Made by a program: the position numbers and the translations under genes
Shown: positions 16,371 through 21,104 of the stretch, one piece after another
Position numbering within the stretch: position 1 is the stretch's first letter
Layout of the letters: each line of letters opens with the position of its first letter
The notes under the pieces: generated by a model
Databases searched by the model: none
What the model was told of the DNA's origin: nothing
The model's input: only the letters and a program-made list of their open reading frames with translations
NCBI RefSeq assembly: GCF_000002075.1
Contig: NW_004797482.1
Span: 842,378 to 863,481, forward strand
Length of the DNA stretch: 21,104 nucleotides
Origin: Aplysia californica
Taxonomy: Eukaryota > Mollusca > Gastropoda > Aplysiida > Aplysiidae
Reading direction: 5' to 3'

Positions 16371-18153
16371 TCACTTTCCTGTCTTTCCAGACTTTCGATT
16401 TTTTTCTTTCGTGAAAATGTCACAAGCCTCCTGGATCGCTTCCGTTTCATCAAACGAAAATGCCTCATGCCTACTTTCGTGCCAAATTATTAGTTTGTTG
16501 TTAACGGCCTCTGTGGTCAGTGAACTGCGGAGTGCTGTGTGAGCGCGATTCTGAGATGAAAAACCACGCTCACATGGCACAGAAGTAAGGGGGATGGAGA
16601 GTGAGAGTCCAGCAAGTTTTGTGAAAGCAGGGAAAGAGTCTGGATGCTGCAGCAGCTGCTTGCACATTTCTGAAAGAGACTTGTTCCTGTGGTGGGTCAA
16701 GTAGAACTTTGACTGAAGGTAGGACTGTCCGACTTCTCCAACATCCATGTCGAAAGGTGGTCCCCCATATCTGTTTATGAGTCGGTCCAGAGAGTCTCTA
16801 CCATGCTCAGGCTGTCCTTCATTTCTAAGATGGAGTTTCTGTGGATCAAGGACAATGGCAAGATCTTTGCTGACTTCCATATCTTCATTGGGAAAGCGTT
16901 TGGAAATCTCTTCATTCACATTTGTGACTTATTTCTTGCGCAAATTTTTCAGCTGCTCCTTGTCTCGTTCACCTGCTTGCATCTGAATACCTTGGTATTC
17001 CCCGTGCTGTAGCTGAGTGAGAAGGTCTGCTGTGTGGCTGCCTGGATTGTCCGGCAGAGCATTGAGTGTCAACTGTGTAGCAGCAAGCATGTCTTGCATT
17101 TTGGCAACATCCAGAACATCGCTCTGAAAGGTCCTGCTTCATGAGCATATGGCTTCCAAAGCATCAGCTAACTTGCAGACGGCTGAAATGAATCGGAATG
17201 TTTTGACAACTCCGAGGATGCCCTTGGCTTGAGCTGCTCCATCAGAGTTGATTGCTGCTACTTCTTGGTCCCACCAATTTTGTAGCAATTCACAACTGCT
17301 CGGGACTCAAATCGACAAGAATGTCTCGTCTCAGTAGGTGCGATAGGCCTACATTTCATTACACACTAATCCAAAGGTTTCAAACTGCAGACGGGTCTGT
17401 CCCGGGACGAACTGTCGTAGTGCGGTAGAGGCTTTAAACTAAACTGAGTTTACATCGAAAAAAAAAGGGGAGGGGGTGGGGTTCTGGTGAGGTGCCGCTA
17501 TAGTCATGTTCTGCTGTATAGCAGACAAACGAAACAGAAAGAGACAGAGTACACCTGAGCCTTGATGTTGTTGTTGTTGTTATCGATCCAGCAACAGCTG
17601 GGCTCTCGCGCTTCTGTCCAATGCCACGTAGTGATGAGTGCAGGTTTGCTGCAACCTGAGCCTTGATCAAAGCAGAGAACTTCGTGTGTGGGAGGTCATT
17701 GGCAGCAAAGACCAACGCTGTCCCGATCTGATCGAAATGTGCAGTTGCGCTAATTTCAACAGCCTTGGATACCCATGCTCTCATATCGGTGCGCAGGTCC
17801 TCTGTCTTTCCCTCACAACGGTGGTCCTGTGACTGCTCGTGTCGTATTGGTGCTGATCTTTGCAAGTTTGACGCACCAAGGACAAATTTATTTTTTGTCA
17901 TGTTTTTCTATGCCAACTTCATGTTTGCCGAAGTGCACCCGCTGTAATGCATTGTCTTCTCTTCATTGTAGCTAAGCCAATTGAACTCCTTCAGCCAAGC
18001 AGAACGAAAAACATCGTGGCTAGTTGATTTTCTTTTTGTTGCTTCTTCAACTTCTTCGTCCGGCTTCGCTTTTTTTGATTCCGAACAATCGCTGCGATCT
18101 GTGTCACTTTCTTTTCTTCGCTTTACCCACGAATCAAGAGTGGAGCTCGCCAT
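16371..18153 (-). pseudogene. Decayed hAT transposase, ZNF862-like
   Basis: The start at 18153 gives MASSTLDSWVKRRKESDTDR, a Lys/Glu-rich stretch, then a worn TTF-type zinc-finger region (FNWLSYNEEKTMHYSGC). After one in-frame stop (codon at 17907-17905) come KNKFVLGASNLQRSAPIRHE and SQDH, characteristic of ZNF862/ZMYM-like hAT proteins. About 17600-17290 does not align with the expected catalytic core, so the middle is missing or replaced. From about 17280 down, NWWDQEVAAINSDGAAQAKG and related sequence resumes, with two further stops. The C-terminal hAT dimerisation domain is clear at 16919-16371: SIPLTSVPCERGFSSQNRAH and TTEAVNNKLIIWHES. The copy cannot encode an active transposase. Confidence 0.85.
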
Positions 18154-18832
18154 CTTTGATTCAGTCAGCTCTATTATTATTATTTTTTTAGCATTCCTTT
18201 AGCGGTGTGGTACTTTGACTATTACCCCTGTCGTGAGGTTGCTCACATCCTTCTATAAGACTATGGGGGTAATCTTACAGCAGGGGTAAACTCAAGGCAC
18301 GACACCGGCGAATGCGAGCGACAACAATGTGAGCGGAGCTCTTCTTGAAGCAAGCCGGTGTCGCTGGAAACTGCGTGCAGCTGATAAGTAGGTCGACTGC
18401 TTCCGTCACAGACAAAAGGTGACTGCTGTGTGTGTGTGGGTGTGTGTGTGTGTGTTGTCAAATCATTGACTTGGCTTCGAGATGGAGAATTGGGAAAATG
18501 ATGCTTGCCAGACGCACACCACCTACGTTTTAAAGCGTATGCAAACCCCCGAAACGAAATTTTAAAGAGTAAAGCTCACGCACCACCAAAACTTTAAGGG
18601 GGTAATCTGCAGGTTTAATGCGTAATATACGCAGGGGAGCCCTGTCCTATGCCTAGGTACACGCTTGTGTAATGTGCCATGCGCAGGCCATGGGAAACTA
18701 CCCATGAAGAAATACAGCTGAACTAGTCCACAAATGCTTACTTCCCTTGCATTTCTGATTTAACAGAGATCTGATAATAACAGGACTTTTTCTCTGGTCC
18801 CACCTTCCCTGTTATATCAGGTTTCCACTGTA

Positions 18833-19097
18833 GATGTACCATCGAGACGTCCATTCTTTATACATGTACAGTATTCCGTTGTTAAATGCAGGAGGGGGCT
18901 GTTGTTTTTTGGGGGTTTTTTTTTATTTTACTTGGAAGGCGTGGATATTGAGGAAATCTCTGGTTGTTAATCCTTTAACAGAATGTTAGAGTATAATATA
19001 TTGACAAGTCTAATATATATGGACAGTCTACTTCCATTGTTGCCAGAAACAAATCTGGTAATTTCTCAGAACTTTGTTGTACAGATCTTGGTGCTCC
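18833..19097 (+). other. Unassigned sequence, possibly distal TDP2 3' UTR
   Basis: AT-rich with no recognised feature. It would be transcribed if TDP2 ends near 19409. Confidence 0.35.
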
Positions 19098-19103
19098 CTT
19101 AAT

Positions 19104-19282
19104 CTATCCCCGTGGTTTTATGCACCCCGCATACTTTAGCAAAATTTGATCTTTTTTTGCATAATTTCTGATTATTTTCCTTTTTCATTCTTTGTTAAAA
19201 TTAACAAAATTGCATAATTTAACATTTTTGGGCTCAGTTTGCATAAATTCAAATTTTTTCGTGCGTAAAACGACGGGGACAG
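19104..19282. mobile_element. Palindromic MITE, copy 3, reversed
   Basis: It begins CTATCCCCGTGGTTTTATGC and ends GCGTAAAACGACGGGGACAG, in reverse orientation to the copies at 4692 and 6938. CTTAAT directly precedes it (19098-19103) and directly follows it (19283-19288), a perfect 6-bp candidate target duplication. Confidence 0.88.
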
Positions 19283-19408
19283 CTTAATCATTAAAGTTTT
19301 TATCAATTGTCCATCAAGTTGTGACTTCTTGTTGCATTGTAAAACTTTGTATTTGAATGCAGTTATTTTCTGTATTGTTGTTTCCTGTTATTTGTTACTT
19401 TCAAGTTG

Positions 19409-19414
19409 AATAAA
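19409..19414 (+). terminator. Canonical AATAAA poly(A) signal, candidate TDP2 3' end
   Basis: AATAAA is followed by a TG/T-rich stretch (GATGCTATGTGCGTTTTGTT), the usual arrangement around a cleavage site. It is the best such signal on the plus strand downstream of TDP2. Assignment to TDP2 is inference: it lies almost 4 kb past the stop, about 3.2 kb of which is the transposon nest. Confidence 0.45.
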
Positions 19415-19507
19415 ATGAATGATGCTATGTGCGTTTTGTTAAATTTTGATGCTGTATGCAGTTGAGTGGTTCCTGTTTGTTGATTTTTTCTATCCAAAAA
19501 CACCAGT

Positions 19508-19690
19508 AATGGGTGGTTGGTGGGTGCTGTGGTGTGGTTTGCTCCTTCTTTCCTATCAAACTCAAACATCTGTTGTCCTGATTCCCCCCTCCTTTTTTTT
19601 GTTTGTTACTCTCTTGTATCACATCTAATCTTTGACTCTTATATGACCTTATTGTGTTGCAAGTGCCATAAAACTCTTACTAAAGAAAAA
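19508..19690 (+). mobile_element. SINE-like repeat, type A, copy 5
   Basis: The body GGTGGTTGGTGGGTGCTGTG, TTTGTTACTCTCTTGTATC leads into CTTATATGACCTTATTGTGT, AAGTGCCATAAAACTCTTAC. The 5' arm of the tail stem (GACTCTT) no longer pairs fully with AAGTGCC. Confidence 0.72.
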
Positions 19691-19844
19691 CCCAAAAAAC
19701 CTGCCACCCATTGTTGAGTTGTCTTTAGGCCATTCCCAAAGGGGGATATTAACACTTTGTTATGCACAGTAGAATTGTAAATGGGCTGATTTATCCATGT
19801 CGTGCTCATACTGTTCCCGAACAATGTAGGGGGAACTGCTGCTT

Positions 19845-20100
19845 TTTCTTTCCTCATCCTTACTATCGTCATTTTCCTCTACTTCTCTTGTTTGTTTGTC
19901 GTTGTCACTGTCTTGTGAACTGCTATTTCCGGGGTGCCTTGATAGTAATAGTTGAAGCAGACTTAGTGCTGTTGAAGCTCGAGAGGTGAACAGAGTAAGT
20001 CTGATTCCCTGTAAGGACTTCTCTGTTGACATCCACCACTTGACGCTCATATGACCTTATGCAGTTGCGGGCGCTGTAAAACATTTTGAAACTGAAACAA
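19845..20100 (+). mobile_element. SINE-like repeat, type B, copy 2
   Basis: It aligns with 8331-8583 (CTGCTATTTCCGGGGTGCCT, AAGTCTGATTCCCTGTAAGG, TTGACATCCAC) and ends in TGACGCTCATATGACCTTAT, GGGCGCTGTAAAAC. A target duplication was not found, and the copy may begin up to 60 bases upstream. Confidence 0.75.
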
Positions 20101-20117
20101 CAAACATTGTCGAGGAC

Positions 20118-20246
20118 ATCTTAAACAGGTGGTCCTTTTGGACAATTTCATTCTAGTGTAAGAAAAATGCAAAGGGGAGAAGTGGGAGGTGGTTGTTTAT
20201 ACAAGTGATTGTCTTGAACAGGTCGTCCTTAGGGCAGGTTGGACTG
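20118..20246 (-). repeat. Pogo-like terminal fragment
   Basis: Read on the minus strand from 20248, TACAGTCCAACCTGCCCTAA looks like a TA-flanked pogo/Tigger-type end, similar to the one at 12333. Direct words AACAGGTGGTCCTT and AACAGGTCGTCCTT lie inside. The other end was not identified. Confidence 0.4.
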
Positions 20247-20259
20247 TAATTTTATCATA

Positions 20260-20794
20260 CAGTGGAACTCGGATTCACCGAGGTCGCTGGGCCTGACCTG
20301 AAATCTCGTTGAATCTTAGGTGTTTGTAATAGCAAACATGAGGTTTTGTGTAGATAATTACAGACACTGAGCAAGTAATGTATAAAGAGAGGTAACAAGT
20401 GGTGCCTGAAATACCTGCTTATTATCAGCTGTGCAAAAAAAAAAGACCGATTTGTTCAAATGCACAAGCCTGTGCCATCTTGAATATTCGCCAAAAAGTT
20501 GTGTTGCTGTGGAGAGCCTAGCAGTAGCAGACGGCAACTTTAGATTCCATAGACCAGCGCACAATTCATTACGTAGATCTTCGTCAAGACTAGCTTATCA
20601 TTGTAATAATGATCAGTTCTCGAGGGTAAAAAGACTGTGATGTGTCTGTATCTGCGACGTTCCACGCCTGGACCTCGTTGAATCCAAGCTTGCTGATTTA
20701 AGTAATCGTTGAATCCGGGTTTTAAAAAATTGATTTTAAGGAAAAGGGAAAAAAAGGGGAATCCTTCTCCTTTCGTTGAATCCGAGTTCCACTG
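20260..20794. mobile_element. Pogo-like MITE, 535 bp, complete ends
   Basis: It starts CAGTGGAACTCGGATTCA and ends with the exact reverse complement TGAATCCGAGTTCCACTG, an 18-bp perfect pair. TA flanks both sides (20258-20259, 20795-20796). TCGTTGAATC recurs internally at about 20305, 20672, 20707 and 20773. No transposase frame is present. Confidence 0.93.
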
Positions 20795-20796
20795 TA

Positions 20797-21104
20797 TAGA
20801 ATTTCTTATAGTCTGATGTTGCCAAAAGTTGTTTTTTTAAAAATCAGAATCATTCTGGAAAGAGTTAATTGATGTTTTAAAAAAGTAATGATACAGTAAC
20901 AGTAATTATTATACATGTAGCAACAGAGAAAAAAGTATCGTGATCCAACAAATTTTTTGTCGGAAATGTTTCCTTTGTCCTCACACTGTCCTTAAAAAAT
21001 GCTTTTTTAAAATTGAAACTTCCTTTAACTTTCATTCTTCTAACAATTGTAGCTACCGTACTTAAACTACTTTCATTATTTTCATTACTTTTTTAAAACA
21101 TTTA
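20797..21104. other. Unassigned AT-rich sequence
   Basis: No gene or repeat recognised to the window edge. Confidence 0.5.

Larger units (their letters stand above)
15902..18643 (-). mobile_element. hAT transposon (ZNF862-like), nested
   Basis: The left end AGGGCTCCCCT (15902-15912) is matched by AGGGGAGCCCT (18633-18643). The adjoining 8-mers, GTCCTAAC (15894-15901) and GTCCTATG (18644-18651), agree at six of eight places and the left one fits the hAT nTnnnnAn target pattern. The transposase reads on the minus strand. Subterminal GGGGGTAATCT words occur at about 18265 and 18599. The exact boundary could shift by one base, since CAGGG is the usual hAT start. Confidence 0.7.
15636..18830. mobile_element. 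Pogo/Tigger-like DNA transposon, outer element of a nest
   Basis: The left end CAGTGGAAACC (15636-15646) is matched by GGTTTCCACTG at 18820-18830. Both sit directly next to TA (15634-15635 and 18831-18832), the expected target duplication for Tc1/mariner-pogo elements. Both ends carry subterminal GATCTG(G/A)TAATAACAGG and related ATAACAGG words. Without the nested hAT the element is only about 450 bp, so it is a non-autonomous (MITE-like) copy. Confidence 0.8.

Noticed and set aside
17434-17901. Independent 155-codon host gene on the minus strand
   Set aside because: It is in frame with the upstream segment ending at 17908 and carries ZNF862-like hAT transposase motifs.
19425-19717. Overlapping short frames on both strands around 19425-19717
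   Set aside because: They are translations of a type A SINE-like repeat; similar peptides appear at each copy of that repeat.

Overview
The window reads as intron-rich, repeat-laden animal DNA, probably from a mollusc and perhaps a gastropod. The grounds are a host gene split by GT-AG introns, tRNA-derived SINEs, many small DNA-transposon derivatives, dispersed AGATCT/TCTAGA and TAGGCCTA words, and long CA/CT microsatellites. The organism call is an inference from sequence style, not from a marker gene.

One host gene is convincing. TDP2 (tyrosyl-DNA phosphodiesterase 2) lies on the plus strand. Its coding part runs from 6746 to 15454 in seven coding exons: 6746-6919, 8016-8191, 8692-8811, 9338-9455, 11883-11993, 13421-13591 and 15155-15454. 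All six introns have GT-AG borders and the phases close. The spliced product is 389 residues: an acidic N-terminus, a UBA-like domain, a low-complexity linker and a complete endonuclease/exonuclease/phosphatase (EEP) domain with the four catalytic landmarks. An untranslated 5' exon must lie upstream, because an acceptor sits 20 bases before the ATG; I could not locate it.

From 1 to 6700 the sequence is repeats and unassigned DNA. It holds CT-rich sequence, an AGATCT lattice, a long foldback (inverted-repeat) element at 1158-2472, CA/CT microsatellites, a decayed mariner on the minus strand (about 3330-4296), a palindromic MITE, a minus-strand tRNA-SINE and one copy of an unclassified dispersed repeat.

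The TDP2 introns are full of SINE and SINE-like insertions that share one 3' end able to fold into a hairpin. They also hold a second MITE copy, a second copy of the unclassified repeat, a LINE-like 3' remnant, two minisatellites (31 bp and 33 bp) and an independent tRNA-SINE on the minus strand.

Downstream of the TDP2 stop a pogo/Tigger-like element (15636-18830, TA target duplication) carries a nested, decayed ZNF862-type hAT transposon (about 15902-18643). Beyond it come a third MITE copy, a good AATAAA signal (19409), two more SINE copies and a 535-bp pogo-like MITE (20260-20794). If AATAAA at 19409 is the TDP2 polyadenylation signal, the nested transposons sit inside its 3' UTR.
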